A stretch of DNA of 20,122 nt from Planctomycetaceae bacterium UBA2671. Lineage in GTDB: Bacteria; Planctomycetota; Planctomycetia; Planctomycetales; Planctomycetaceae. Shown here in pieces: positions 1 through 8,041 of this stretch. The notes under the pieces are model-generated. The model did no database searches, was not told the DNA's origin, and was given only the letters and a program-made list of their open reading frames with translations. Numbering within the stretch: position 1 is the stretch's first letter; each line of letters starts with the position of its first letter. The DNA is taken from positions 28,759-48,880 of the forward strand of contig DEML01000042.1 of assembly GCA_002359185.1 (NCBI GenBank). Direction: 5' to 3'. Position numbers and translations under genes: made by a program.

Positions 1-36
1 GGGCTTCCGCTCAAGCGGAGCGCCCCCGCCACCCGT
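1..36. repeat. Dispersed GC-rich palindromic repeat (family A), left copy
   Basis: This GC-rich block contains the motif CGCCCCCGCCACCC next to a small palindrome, CCGCTCAAGCGG. An inverted copy with a diverged centre closes the window at 20091-20122. It lies upstream of the FHA gene, in sequence with no other recognisable content. It is probably a dispersed intergenic repeat and may begin before the window. Confidence 0.75.
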
Positions 37-93
37 CGTTTTCATAGAGATTCAGAAAAATATTTCTCAAAATGACTTTCATTTCCGGATAAG

Positions 94-801
94 ATGATGA
101 ACTCTGTCATGGGTCAGTACGTTGAGAAAGAAAAGGATCGGATGATGCCGAAGTCGGAAAGTCATTCTCTGAACGATGTCATCCTGCGAATCGATCGCGT
201 GGGGAGTTATCGACTCGTTTTGAGTGATGATGTGACGATCGGCGGACCGACGGGAGCCGGTGTATCTGGCCAGATTGCCTTATTTAGCCAGCTTTCGACG
301 AATCATGCAATTATTTCCCGAAGAACGAATGGATACACGATTCGGCCTGCTCATGGGGCGGTTTCGGTAACAACACACAACTCAGAAAATGAATCACTTC
401 ATGCCGGAAAACCAGAAAACCTGTTGATTGAGGAGACCTGTCTCACGAACAATTGTCGAGCGAGCCTTGGAAATCAGGTGAAGGTTTCCGTGCGAAGGAA
501 ATCGCCATTATCGCAAACGGCTGTGCTGGAGGTTGATCCGCTGGATCGGATGGTCGATCGAGTGGACGGCGTGGTCCTGATGGAGAATTTGTTACTGATG
601 GGGCCAGGGAGTCAGGCTCATATCCGTTGTCCCCACTGGGAACAATCAGGCGTTTTAATTTATCAGCAGGGACAGTTTCATTTTCGATCACCCGTGGGAC
701 GGGAAACGGACGCAGAGCAGAAGATCGTCGATCTGCCTGTCCCGTTGGATCAACATGTCGAACAGGATGAATTTGGGTTTTATCTGGAAACCTTGTATTG
801 A
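94..801 (+). CDS. FHA-domain-like protein paired with Ser/Thr kinase
   Basis: This is probably a phosphothreonine-recognition (FHA) or FHA-derived protein acting with the kinase encoded next. Residues about 38-92 resemble an FHA core: strand motif YRLVLSDDVTIGG, then QLSTNHAIISR in the place of the usual S-x-x-H loop, then GYTIRPAHGAV. The canonical arginine after the first glycine is not obvious, so phosphopeptide binding may be lost. The later part (SPLSQTAVLEV, then DGVVLMENLLLMGPGSQAHIRC) follows a pattern I recognise from planctomycete FHA proteins encoded beside kinases. There is no signal peptide or membrane segment, so it should be cytoplasmic. The start is uncertain: ATG at 94 gives the longest form, but ATG at 142 or 145 lies just after AAAAGGA (131-137) and has better ribosome-site support. 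The FHA assignment is likely; the partner role is inferred from adjacency. Confidence 0.75.
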   Translation: MMNSVMGQYVEKEKDRMMPKSESHSLNDVILRIDRVGSYRLVLSDDVTIGGPTGAGVSGQIALFSQLSTNHAIISRRTNGYTIRPAHGAVSVTTHNSENESLHAGKPENLLIEETCLTNNCRASLGNQVKVSVRRKSPLSQTAVLEVDPLDRMVDRVDGVVLMENLLLMGPGSQAHIRCPHWEQSGVLIYQQGQFHFRSPVGRETDAEQKIVDLPVPLDQHVEQDEFGFYLETLY

Positions 802-810
802 AGAATGAGG

Positions 811-882
811 CCGTAGGTCAGGCCGTGCCTGACGAAATTGGACGTCAATAGTTATTCATGTCAGGCACAGCCTGACCTACGG
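811..882. repeat. Palindromic repeat (family B), FHA-kinase gap
   Basis: Two arms of about 23 bases, beginning CCGTAGGTCAGGC and ending GCCTGACCTACGG, surround a short centre. Each arm also holds a small internal palindrome (GTCAGGC/GTGCCTGAC). A half copy lies at 5431-5453. It fills most of the gap between the FHA and kinase genes. It would form a strong RNA hairpin but has no T-tract, so it is not a normal intrinsic terminator. Confidence 0.85.
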
Positions 883-901
883 GAATTGCGGGACACCTAA
901 C

Positions 902-2902
902 ATGAAATTTACATTTTCAGCCGGAGATCAGCCACTTGAGGGGATGACCATCAAGCGAGCGATCCATCGTGGCGGTTTTGGTGAGGTTTACTATGCCTTG
1001 ACCGATGCCGGGAAGGAAGTTGCGATTAAACTTCTGCACGACAACATGGAGATTGAGCTTCGTGGTGTTTCGCAATGTTTGAATTTGAGCCATCCGAATC
1101 TGGTGACGATTTTTGATGTGAAAACCGATGCCGACGGCGACTACTGGATATTGATGGAGTATATCTCCGGGAACACCCTGGCAGAGGCGATCGAAAAGTT
1201 TCCGAATGGCATGTCGAGTCAGCAGGCCAGTCAGGTTTTGCAACAGGCCTGCGAGGGCCTCGGCTTTCTGCATGATCGCGGCCTGGTGCATCGCGATTTG
1301 AAGCCAGCCAATATTTTCTGGGATCACGGGCAGCTGAAAATTGCTGATGTCGGCCTGTCGAAATTCATCAGTGCCTCTCAACGCAGTGCGCATACGCAAA
1401 GTGTGGGAACCGTTTATTACATGGCTCCCGAAGTCGCGCGTGGTCGATATGGACCGGGTGTCGATATTTATGCGATGGGTATCATTGCCTTTGAAATGCT
1501 GACAGGACAAGTGCCTTTCGATGGAGAATCGACGGGCGAAATCCTGATGAAGCATCTGACCGAGCCGCCGAAGCTCGACATGCTCGATCCGAAATTGCAA
1601 CCGGTGATCGGGAAAGCTCTGGCCAAAGAAGAGACCGAGCGTTTTCAAACGATTCAGGAATTTGAAGCTGCGTTTTCAGCAGCCGTGAATGGTCAGGCGA
1701 TGCCTGTGAGCTCCAGGCTTACAAATCACGATGGTGTGAAAATCGCGATGGGGCCAGCGGATCAAACATTTCAGGATGATAATCTGGATGCAACCGTTCG
1801 CGACACTCACCCCTCAGTTTCTCCAAAAAGGCTGGGTGATCGAGTAGTGCCGGTGTTAGCCGGGATTGCTGGAATGATGATTCTGTTCCGGATCTTTCCT
1901 AACCGATTGACCTGGCTGTCGATGCTGGCCTTTGGTCTGTGTCTGTTTCTGGGAATGCGATTATTCCGCTGGGCTCGCAGTGAGTTTCAGGCAAGCCGAG
2001 GAGAAGAGCCGAACACGCATCGGTTTGGGGAGAAGGTTCACTCGACTCGAAGAGTCGCGAAGCCGCTGACTCCGACAAAGTATCGGAGTTTTTCTCAGCG
2101 GATGGCGCAAACTCTTTCTGCGATCGCTCGGACCCCTTTTTATATCATTCTAATGACGGCTGCGGTGTTGTTTGTCTCACGCGACTTCTTTTCTTCGCAG
2201 TGGTCACGCAGCGGGTTTGATCTCGGACATATCACATTCTTCGTGCTTTCCAGTTGTCTGGCGACCTGGGTGTTGCTGGGCTTTACGCAATTATGGTCAC
2301 GGGGGAAGTTGGATCATTCCCGGTTTCGAATTGCCCTGGCAGTCGCGGGGATCGCCACGGGAACAGCGGTGAGCGGTTTGCATCACTGGCTGCTGGTGGA
2401 ATATCCGAATGTCATTTTCCCGCATGGAAAAACGGGAATCGTGTCTCACATTGGACGGCACGATCTGGCAGAACCGATTGAAATCTGCCCGGAAAGTCCT
2501 GCATTCGAGTTTGACGAAATTCAACCTGCTTATGTGACTCCTGTCATGATGCAGGAGCATGGGGAGATGGATCGAGTCGCAGCGAGTGAGCAAGTGAGCA
2601 CTGAAGACACTCATCAATCGCACTATCATCGTGAGGATCATCTGAAAACGATCTGGGCACCGACAATGGTCGGCTATGCGACCTTCTTCGGAATATTGTT
2701 TTCGATTCGCTCGTGGTGGCTGGTCAGTGATTATCGAAGGAACTATCGCTATGAATTCTCTTCGATCATCTGGTCTGCATTCACGGCATACATCATTTGC
2801 ATCTTTTTTACGTTTCCACTGGTCTGGGGGATTACCTGGGCGGCAACAATTACCGCGGCACTCCAGCTGGCCGCTCCGATGCAGTCTCGCAATATCTCTT
2901 AA
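902..2902 (+). CDS. Membrane Ser/Thr protein kinase (Hanks type)
   Basis: This is a 666-residue eukaryotic-like protein kinase. The kinase domain spans about residues 14-260: glycine loop GGFGEV (24-29), ATP lysine K43 in VAIKLL, likely helix-C glutamate near E52, catalytic loop VHRDLKPAN (129-137, D132), the metal-binding motif as DVG (149-151) instead of DFG, and MAPEV in the activation segment. All catalytic residues are present, so activity is expected. After a polar linker the C-terminal half (from about 315) has roughly seven or eight hydrophobic segments and no recognisable PASTA, WD40 or TPR sensor, so the sensing part may be the membrane bundle. A histidine-rich stretch (HQSHYHREDH, about 572-581) lies in a loop. 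It is probably co-transcribed with the FHA gene upstream and the membrane protein downstream. No clear ribosome site precedes the ATG. Confidence 0.93.
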   Translation: MKFTFSAGDQPLEGMTIKRAIHRGGFGEVYYALTDAGKEVAIKLLHDNMEIELRGVSQCLNLSHPNLVTIFDVKTDADGDYWILMEYISGNTLAEAIEKFPNGMSSQQASQVLQQACEGLGFLHDRGLVHRDLKPANIFWDHGQLKIADVGLSKFISASQRSAHTQSVGTVYYMAPEVARGRYGPGVDIYAMGIIAFEMLTGQVPFDGESTGEILMKHLTEPPKLDMLDPKLQPVIGKALAKEETERFQTIQEFEAAFSAAVNGQAMPVSSRLTNHDGVKIAMGPADQTFQDDNLDATVRDTHPSVSPKRLGDRVVPVLAGIAGMMILFRIFPNRLTWLSMLAFGLCLFLGMRLFRWARSEFQASRGEEPNTHRFGEKVHSTRRVAKPLTPTKYRSFSQRMAQTLSAIARTPFYIILMTAAVLFVSRDFFSSQWSRSGFDLGHITFFVLSSCLATWVLLGFTQLWSRGKLDHSRFRIALAVAGIATGTAVSGLHHWLLVEYPNVIFPHGKTGIVSHIGRHDLAEPIEICPESPAFEFDEIQPAYVTPVMMQEHGEMDRVAASEQVSTEDTHQSHYHREDHLKTIWAPTMVGYATFFGILFSIRSWWLVSDYRRNYRYEFSSIIWSAFTAYIICIFFTFPLVWGITWAATITAALQLAAPMQSRNIS

Positions 2903-2964
2903 TCGTTGTCTGGATATATCTTGAAGTTCTCGTATTGAAATGAAACCTCAAGGAAAGAAAACCC

Positions 2965-3879
2965 ATGAATTCAACTCCTGACATCTCGATACCCATTCTC
3001 GTTATCCTGGGAAATGTGGTCATGGGAGTGATTTATGCTGCAATCTATTTCAGTCTGAAGTCGTCTGGCAGGGGCACCAAACTGATTAAGGCTATTGTGG
3101 GAATATTGGGTCTCTTAACATTACTAGCCTTTCCTCTCATGTTTTGGACGATCTCACGCACGTCTGTTTCTTCTGGCCAGATGGTGCAGATAGCCACGAT
3201 GGAATCACGTGAGACTCATCAAATTGCGCAGCCTCAAGAAGTTGTGAAGCAGGAATATCGGGAAGAGGCCATTCAAATTCTCGAAGATGCCCTGTCCGAA
3301 CTTGATGAGAAAAATGTCCAGCAGGCTAAACCAGACTTAGATCGCTCAGAGCGAACTCGTAAACTTCGTCAGCAATTGGAAGCGAAACTCGACGAACTGA
3401 AGCATCCCGAACAGAATTATCCCCGCTGGATTAAAGAAGCGGGACCGCAAGCGCTGGCTCAACTGGAACATCCCGGAGTTCAAAGGATTCCGACGTTCAA
3501 TCAGCAGATGATTGTCAGCAGTGGTCGCTGGGTGACTCGTGAGGAAGCTCATCAGGAAGCAATCGATCAGACGAAGCAGGCGATTTTTGAACAAATCAAT
3601 TCGCCTGGTGAAACGCCAGAAATCTCCATCGAGCAATTGAACTCTTTTATTCTGGATGAGTATATCGAAGACTATCAGCTCAATCTGAAGGACAGTTCCA
3701 TTCAGGCCGATATGTATCGCTGTCATCTGCTGCTGGATCTGAGCCCTGCTCAACTTGCCATGTTGATGCCTGATATTCGCAAATCGGCTCTTGAAAAACG
3801 TCTCGCTATCGCTGGTGGGGCTTTGCTTTCCATTATGACGTTTGCCGGGTTGGCGAGTTTTGTGATCGGGCGAAAGTAG
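2965..3879 (+). CDS. Unrecognised membrane protein, kinase operon
   Basis: This 304-residue protein matches no family I know. It has two N-terminal membrane segments (about residues 9-31 and 42-66), a long polar region (about 75-275) and a C-terminal segment (about 282-300). The polar region is rich in E, Q, K and L, with helical, coiled-coil-like stretches (REEAIQILEDALSELDEK; RKLRQQLEAKLDEL). A ribosome site AAGGAAAG precedes the ATG at good spacing. It starts 62 bases after the kinase stop on the same strand, so it is probably in the same operon and could be a substrate or membrane partner of the kinase; that is inference from position only. The downstream gap is filled with repeats. Confidence 0.75.
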   Translation: MNSTPDISIPILVILGNVVMGVIYAAIYFSLKSSGRGTKLIKAIVGILGLLTLLAFPLMFWTISRTSVSSGQMVQIATMESRETHQIAQPQEVVKQEYREEAIQILEDALSELDEKNVQQAKPDLDRSERTRKLRQQLEAKLDELKHPEQNYPRWIKEAGPQALAQLEHPGVQRIPTFNQQMIVSSGRWVTREEAHQEAIDQTKQAIFEQINSPGETPEISIEQLNSFILDEYIEDYQLNLKDSSIQADMYRCHLLLDLSPAQLAMLMPDIRKSALEKRLAIAGGALLSIMTFAGLASFVIGRK

Positions 3880-3917
3880 TTCGAAAGAGGAAACATATGA
3901 CATTTCCGTCACTATTT

Positions 3918-4032
3918 CCTTCTCCTTGGGGAGAAGGTGGCCGAAGGTCAGATGAGGGGGACCCCTTCGGCGTTCTTTCTGCAATCTAAATCGATTGCCC
4001 CTCACCCTAACCCTCTCCCACAGGGAGAGGGG
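3918..4032. repeat. Dispersed repeat pair (family C)
   Basis: The left part, CTTCTCCTTGGGGAGAAGG followed by TGGCCGAAGGTCAGATGAGG, forms a hairpin. The right part, CCCTCACCCTAACCCTCTCCC then AGGGAGAGGGG, forms another. In the reverse frame the right part reads SPLSLWERVRVRGN, a peptide well known from spurious ORFs over a repeat common in many bacterial genomes. It lies between the 3' ends of two convergent genes and may also act as a transcription stop, though no T-tract is present. Confidence 0.85.
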
Positions 4033-4050
4033 ACTATGCTTGTAGAACGC

Positions 4051-4076
4051 CGTCCCCTCGCTGACGCTTCGGGTTA
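4051..4076. repeat. Planctomycete dispersed repeat (LTRSVSEG type)
   Basis: The stretch CCCTCGCTGACGCTTCGGG reads ILTRSVSEGTA on the reverse strand. That peptide recurs in overpredicted ORFs across planctomycete genomes and marks a dispersed repeat. It ends about 16 bases short of the stop of the GH15-like gene. Confidence 0.7.
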
Positions 4077-4091
4077 AGATGTCAGTGCCAT

Positions 4092-5408
4092 TTACTGGAT
4101 ATTCGTTTCCGTCGATTTCTTCATCCACTCCAAAGCCTGCAACAAATTGGCCTGTGTCCACAGAAGTGGAGTAATGTCATTCGGGACGAAGGTTCCGTTT
4201 TCCAGATAGTACGACTCGGGACATCGCAATCCGCCCATGCGGCAATCTTCGGCTGTCAATTGAGTAAGCGCTCGCTGGAAGTACTCGACTTGTTTTTTGA
4301 GATCAATGATATCACCCGATTGATGATATCGTTTTGCATAAATCACAGAGAGAATCGGATCGAAGATACACCATTGGGCTTCTTCACCCGGCTGGAGCAG
4401 GGCATCCCGGGTTTCCTGATTATCGCTGAAGTCATCGGTCCGCTGTTCGGGGGAGAGTTTTTCTTTGTAGTCTGCACACCAGTAGGAATCACCCACATAG
4501 CGGCGGATGCCGTAGTCGCCTAGTAAATGTTCCTGAATATCAGAAATGATTCTGTCGGCCATTTCGTAGTTGACGATCTGCAGCGGTTCAATCAGAAAGA
4601 GCAGGGCGGCATCGTACTTGCGATTTTTGAGGGGATCTTCCTGAACACACTCGGCTGGCAGAATTGAATACAGAGCGTTTCGACCGCGGGTGATGGAATC
4701 TTCCAGAATGTCGATTCGATCACAGGCGATCTGATGTTCCTGAAACAGGTCGACTCGTTCGTCGTAAAATCGACTGAATTCGAGCAGGCCAGCTGTCGCG
4801 GTCCCGATACTTGAAGCGGCAATTTTGCGGACTTCTTCCCAGTGGCCACTGTCTTCATCTTCCCAGAATTTCAGAGCGTGCAGTGTTTCCACGAACAGAA
4901 TCATCAGATCGATTTGATCCGAAGTCGGCTCGAAGGCCCGGTCGCAGGCGAGTCTGCTGAATGCCCAGAGGAAGTAGCCGAGGGCGTCGTTTTGAGCGTG
5001 GGCCCAATGCTGATCGATCTCTTCGAGTTGCTCGCCACGAATGCGAATGTGGGGGCGTTGCATAGGATCGTTGGGATCGCTTTTTCCGGCGATCAAATTG
5101 TCAAACCGATGTCGCGATTTGAGGAAATAGTCGGCCAGTGTCTGCAGACTTCTTACTGCTGGCTCGACTCGTCCAGATGCATACAGTCCCCAGGCCACCA
5201 GGACATTATCCCGCACCCAGCAATTGGAGTAGCCGGTGTATTCGGTGTCGTCCTGCAATGCCAGGGCAGCGGGGAAGAGGCCATTCGAGAGAGCCTCGAA
5301 ACGGAAGGTGCCGGAATCGTTTAAGAGAGTTTCCAGTTTCTGAAGATCTTCTGTAGTGTAGCTGTCTTTCAGAAACGGCTGAATGGAAGCAGCTTGGGCA
5401 GAAAGCAT
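4092..5408 (-). CDS. GH15 / phosphorylase-kinase-like glycoside hydrolase
   Basis: This 438-residue protein is probably an (alpha/alpha)6-barrel enzyme related to glucoamylases (GH15) and to the catalytic-like domains of phosphorylase kinase alpha/beta subunits. Visible motifs are WVRDN (64-68), WAHAQNDALGYFLW (135-148), which closely matches the phosphorylase-kinase signature, HWEEV (189-193) in the place of the WEE segment that carries the general acid in glucoamylase, and a C-terminal TPLLWTQANLLQALEWM stretch. There is no signal peptide, so it should be cytoplasmic and may act on stored or imported alpha-glucan; the substrate is not deducible. Start: ATG at 5408 preceded by AAGGA. It is shorter than typical two-domain bacterial GH15 enzymes. 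It is encoded alone, convergent with the kinase operon. Confidence 0.85.
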   Translation of the reverse strand: MLSAQAASIQPFLKDSYTTEDLQKLETLLNDSGTFRFEALSNGLFPAALALQDDTEYTGYSNCWVRDNVLVAWGLYASGRVEPAVRSLQTLADYFLKSRHRFDNLIAGKSDPNDPMQRPHIRIRGEQLEEIDQHWAHAQNDALGYFLWAFSRLACDRAFEPTSDQIDLMILFVETLHALKFWEDEDSGHWEEVRKIAASSIGTATAGLLEFSRFYDERVDLFQEHQIACDRIDILEDSITRGRNALYSILPAECVQEDPLKNRKYDAALLFLIEPLQIVNYEMADRIISDIQEHLLGDYGIRRYVGDSYWCADYKEKLSPEQRTDDFSDNQETRDALLQPGEEAQWCIFDPILSVIYAKRYHQSGDIIDLKKQVEYFQRALTQLTAEDCRMGGLRCPESYYLENGTFVPNDITPLLWTQANLLQALEWMKKSTETNIQ

Positions 5409-5430
5409 TGTGACATCCTTGAAGTTGACT

Positions 5431-5453
5431 GTAGGTCAGGCTGTGCCTGACGA
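5431..5453. repeat. Half copy of family B repeat
   Basis: GTAGGTCAGGC followed by GTGCCTGACGA matches one arm of the repeat at 811-882 with one C/T difference. It lies 22 bases upstream of the GH15-like start codon, so it falls within that gene's leader or promoter zone. Confidence 0.8.
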
Positions 5454-5587
5454 GATGTGTGCTAAGACTATGGCGAGCCAAGTGGTTGTTCTGGTTGGTT
5501 CTTCATGGTAAACAGGAAATCAATATTCTTTTTGGGTGGCTTTGCTACTTGATACTGGTGAGGAAATTCGATCATTCAATTGCAGTT

Positions 5588-5635
5588 CTCTTGTGGACTT
5601 CGTCCACCCAGATAGCGGAGCTAACTGGGCTACCC
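5588..5635 (+). repeat. Two-hairpin repeat (family D), copy 1
   Basis: CTCTTGTGGACTTCGTCCAC contains a perfect 6-bp stem (GTGGAC/GTCCAC). It is followed by CCCAG ... CTGGG and then CTACCC. It resembles the element at 15587-15640 and shorter relatives at 13921 and 14527. It lies between the 3' end of pyrE and the GH15-like gene start. Confidence 0.8.
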
Positions 5636-5665
5636 TTCCTACCAATTCCAGTGCAACTCTCTTGA

Positions 5666-6226
5666 TTAGGTAAGATCTTCTGGTGGTTCCAGTCCAAAAT
5701 CTCGGATCGTTAACAGTGTCCGATGAGGAATGTTTCGAGCGGCGAAGTTTGCTGCTCCTCCTTCGAGCCGATCGATAATTCCTGCGACCGCGACCACTTC
5801 ACAGCCGAAGTCCTGCACGCGATCGACGGCCAGCAATGCACTTCCGCCTGTCGTGACCACATCTTCGACGATAGCGACTTTCATGCCGGGTTCAACAGGG
5901 CCTTCGACGAATTTCTGGGTGCCGTGACCTTTGGATTCTTTGCGGATCATGAAGCCGACGACATCCCTTTTCTGCTCGGCTGCGACAGTCAACATGCCAC
6001 CGACAATCGGGTCGGCTCCAATCGACATGCCACCGATGGCGTCAAACTCGAATTCGTCGAGGAGATCCCACAATCCCTGACTGACCAGTCGTAAACCTTC
6101 GGCATGCAGAGTGACCTGCTTCCCATCGAGGTAATATTTGGCTTTTCGGCCTGAAACGAGGGTGAAATCGCCGAATTTCAGGGCTCTTTCCCGGAGTAAT
6201 TCGGCTAATCGGGTGGGATTGCTCAT
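5666..6226 (-). CDS. pyrE: Orotate phosphoribosyltransferase
   Basis: It converts orotate and PRPP to orotidine 5'-monophosphate in de novo pyrimidine synthesis, in the cytoplasm. The 186-residue length is normal for the family. The PRPP-binding motif VAIVEDVVTTGGSA is at 117-130. The flexible catalytic loop RKESKGHGTQKFVEG is at 95-109 with the conserved K and H. The phosphate/orotate region DAIGGMSIGADPI is at 62-74. No other pyrimidine gene is nearby, which is common for pyrE in bacteria. The ATG start at 6226 gives the expected N-terminus. It diverges from the secreted repeat protein, sharing a gap of about 160 bases. Confidence 0.95.
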   Translation of the reverse strand: MSNPTRLAELLRERALKFGDFTLVSGRKAKYYLDGKQVTLHAEGLRLVSQGLWDLLDEFEFDAIGGMSIGADPIVGGMLTVAAEQKRDVVGFMIRKESKGHGTQKFVEGPVEPGMKVAIVEDVVTTGGSALLAVDRVQDFGCEVVAVAGIIDRLEGGAANFAARNIPHRTLLTIRDFGLEPPEDLT

Positions 6227-6265
6227 GGTTTGGATGCCTTGTCACGATTGGGAGCGGATTCAAAA

Positions 6266-6295
6266 TTGGACCGAATGGATCATTCCCGTTAGAAT
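6266..6295 (+). promoter_or_regulatory. Candidate sigma70-type promoter for secreted repeat protein
   Basis: TTGGAC (6266-6271) and TAGAAT (6290-6295) are separated by 18 bases. They lie about 95 bases upstream of the ATG at 6388. A second -10-like TATACT occurs at 6324-6329 without a good -35. The call rests on consensus matching only. Confidence 0.35.
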
Positions 6296-6387
6296 ACTGA
6301 TCGATCCAAAGCCACTCCTCTGCTATACTGAATACATACGGAAACATAGCAGATCATCCGCCGTTCCAAAAGTTGAGAGCCTTGCTC

Positions 6388-7419
6388 ATGCAGATTTCTC
6401 GCCGACAAGCCCTGGCTGGCCTGGGACTATTACTAGTCCCAAACATGCCAGTATACGCTCGAAAACAGGATCCGAAAGTCAAACTGGCTGTCGGTCGTGC
6501 ACTTGATTATCTCGTGCGCACGCAAAAACGTCAGGGTTACTGGGAAGCCAATGGCGGACAATATCGGGTCGCGATGACGGCTCTGTCCGGCATGGCCCTG
6601 TTGTGTGAAGGTTCGACGACCAATCGCGGGAAATACGCCAAAACGGTCCGCTCAGCCGTTGATTATCTGGTTGATATGTCTCAACCGAATGGTTTGATCG
6701 GCTACGAGAAAGATTACCACTACACATATGGTCACGGCTTTTCGATGCTGTTTCTCTCGCAGATTCTCGGAGAAGAAGAAGGGGCAGAGCGTCGAAAGAA
6801 TTTGTTGAGAGTGCTGAATAATTCGGTCAAATTCAGTGGATATGCCCAAACGACCCGCGGCGGCTGGGGCTATGTCTCCGCTAAAGATGGCGGGGATTTT
6901 GATGAGGGCTCGACCTGTATCACCCAGGTACAGGGGCTGCGTGCGTGTCGCAATGCGGGAATTCCAGTCGCAAAAGAAATTATCGATCGAGCCAAGCAGT
7001 ACATTAAAGACTGCACCACTCCGGAAGGGGGCGTACAATATTCGATTCGCGGCGGAGGCGCTCGACCGCCCATCACAGCGGCAGCAGTCGCCGCTATGTA
7101 CAGTGCTGGCGAATATGATGAATCTGACCACGTCGAAAAAATGCTTGAGTTCTGTAAGGAAAACATCTGGCCGAATGAAGGGGGAAGCTCTAATTACTTC
7201 GGCCACTGGCACTATACACACTACTACTATTCTCAGGTGATGTATCGAGATGAAATGGTATGGCCGAAATATTTTGAGGATATTTCCAGGCAGATTCTTC
7301 CGAAACAGAATGCGTCGGGAGCGTGGAAGGAAGGGCATATTGGTGATGTCTATACGACTGCCATCAATGCCACCATTCTGCAGCTCGAAAATGGTTATGT
7401 GCCGATTTATCAGCGATAA
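6388..7419 (+). CDS. Secreted prenyltransferase/squalene-oxidase-repeat protein
   Basis: This 343-residue protein has a twin-arginine-type signal (SRRQALAGLGLLLVP at residues 4-18, cleavage probably after VYA), so it should be exported folded through the Tat system. The mature part is made of alpha-hairpin repeats of the terpene-cyclase/prenyltransferase toroid type (VGRALDYLVRTQKRQGYW; GWGYVS; ACRNAGIPVAKEIIDRAKQYI; GGVQYSIR). It lacks a DXDD cyclase motif, and its export also argues against hopene or lanosterol synthesis. Planctomycetes encode many such exported proteins of unknown role. I chose the ATG at 6388; a TTG at 6373 would add five residues before the Tat motif. The gap to the next gene holds a repeat. 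Confidence 0.82.
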   Translation: MQISRRQALAGLGLLLVPNMPVYARKQDPKVKLAVGRALDYLVRTQKRQGYWEANGGQYRVAMTALSGMALLCEGSTTNRGKYAKTVRSAVDYLVDMSQPNGLIGYEKDYHYTYGHGFSMLFLSQILGEEEGAERRKNLLRVLNNSVKFSGYAQTTRGGWGYVSAKDGGDFDEGSTCITQVQGLRACRNAGIPVAKEIIDRAKQYIKDCTTPEGGVQYSIRGGGARPPITAAAVAAMYSAGEYDESDHVEKMLEFCKENIWPNEGGSSNYFGHWHYTHYYYSQVMYRDEMVWPKYFEDISRQILPKQNASGAWKEGHIGDVYTTAINATILQLENGYVPIYQR

Positions 7420-7422
7420 CCA

Positions 7423-7449
7423 GGTAGGACAGGCTTCCAGCCTGTTTCA
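7423..7449. repeat. Short hairpin repeat (family E)
   Basis: GGACAGGCTTCCAGCCTGTT forms a hairpin with stem ACAGGC/GCCTGT around a TTCCA loop. It lies just after the stop of the secreted repeat protein. The style matches dispersed planctomycete repeats, and it could attenuate transcription, but there is no T-tract. Confidence 0.6.
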
Positions 7450-7548
7450 TAGTGCCTCCATCTTGATTAGATCAGACAGTTGAATAGTTCCGATCGAATC
7501 TTCAAAATACAAATAGACAAATTGCTCACCATTCAGGCTGAAAATCCA

Positions 7549-7887
7549 ATGCACGACACAACTGAATCCCATCCCAACTATCTGACGATCTTCTTCTGCC
7601 TGTGTGGACTGACGCTTGCTTCGGTTGTGCTGGATCTGTTTTCCAGTCCTACCTGGAAGGTTACGATTGGTTCTCTAGTGATGCTGGTCGCTGCGGCCAA
7701 GGCGGGATTGGTCATGCTGTTCTTCATGCATTTGAAATATGAACGAAACTGGAAGTACGCCCTCTTGATGCCTACCGTCATTCTTTCGATGGGCATGATC
7801 CTCGCGTTCCTGCCTGATATTTCTCTGCACTACTATCCTCTGGATGTTCCCCAAGTGTCGGAAGTCATTGGTGAGAGTTCTCATTGA
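7549..7887 (+). CDS. Cytochrome oxidase subunit IV-like membrane protein
   Basis: This 112-residue inner-membrane protein is of the prokaryotic subunit IV (caa3-type, COX4_pro) family, an accessory subunit of haem-copper oxidases. It has three membrane segments (about residues 11-30, 40-62 and 69-87). The family-typical stretch AKAGLVMLFFMHLKYE joins segment 2 to the following loop. I chose the ATG at 7549 (MHDTTESH); the upstream TTG at 7480 would add 23 residues unlike the family. No subunit I, II or III gene is near, so it is an orphan here and the main oxidase operon must lie elsewhere. It ends before a shared bidirectional terminator. Confidence 0.85.
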   Translation: MHDTTESHPNYLTIFFCLCGLTLASVVLDLFSSPTWKVTIGSLVMLVAAAKAGLVMLFFMHLKYERNWKYALLMPTVILSMGMILAFLPDISLHYYPLDVPQVSEVIGESSH

Positions 7888-7978
7888 TTTCATATGGAAT
7901 AGTTTGATTTGGACTCATTCCCAGTTGATTTCCGTCACACGGTAATTCTGAGACTCAGAATAGTCGATTTCACAATAA

Positions 7979-8020
7979 AAAGGCTCGCATTCTCAACGAG
8001 AAATGCGAGCCTTTATTTTT
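7979..8020. terminator. Bidirectional intrinsic terminator
   Basis: A perfect 13-bp stem (7979-7991 and 8002-8014, AAAGGCTCGCATT and its complement) has a 10-base loop. T-rich tracts follow on both strands: ATTTTT on +, TTTTTATT on -. It lies between convergent genes, the oxidase subunit (+) and the DUF1559 protein (-), and can serve both. Confidence 0.9.
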
Positions 8021-8041
8021 CATGTTACACGACGGCGAATA

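Noticed and set aside
917..1648. Antisense frame across the kinase domain
   Set aside because: The kinase on the + strand has all catalytic motifs; the antisense translation has no family features.
3346..4161. Antisense frame containing LTRSVSEG and SPLSLWERVRVRG peptides
   Set aside because: Those peptides come from dispersed repeats read in a chance frame; the rest is antisense to the membrane-protein gene.
5459..5665. 68-codon + frame between GH15-like gene and pyrE
   Set aside because: Its second half translates the family D repeat and there is no ribosome site.
6388..7419. Squalene-hopene cyclase assignment
   Set aside because: The protein is exported by a Tat-type signal, is only about half the cyclase length and lacks the DXDD motif; only the repeat fold is shared.
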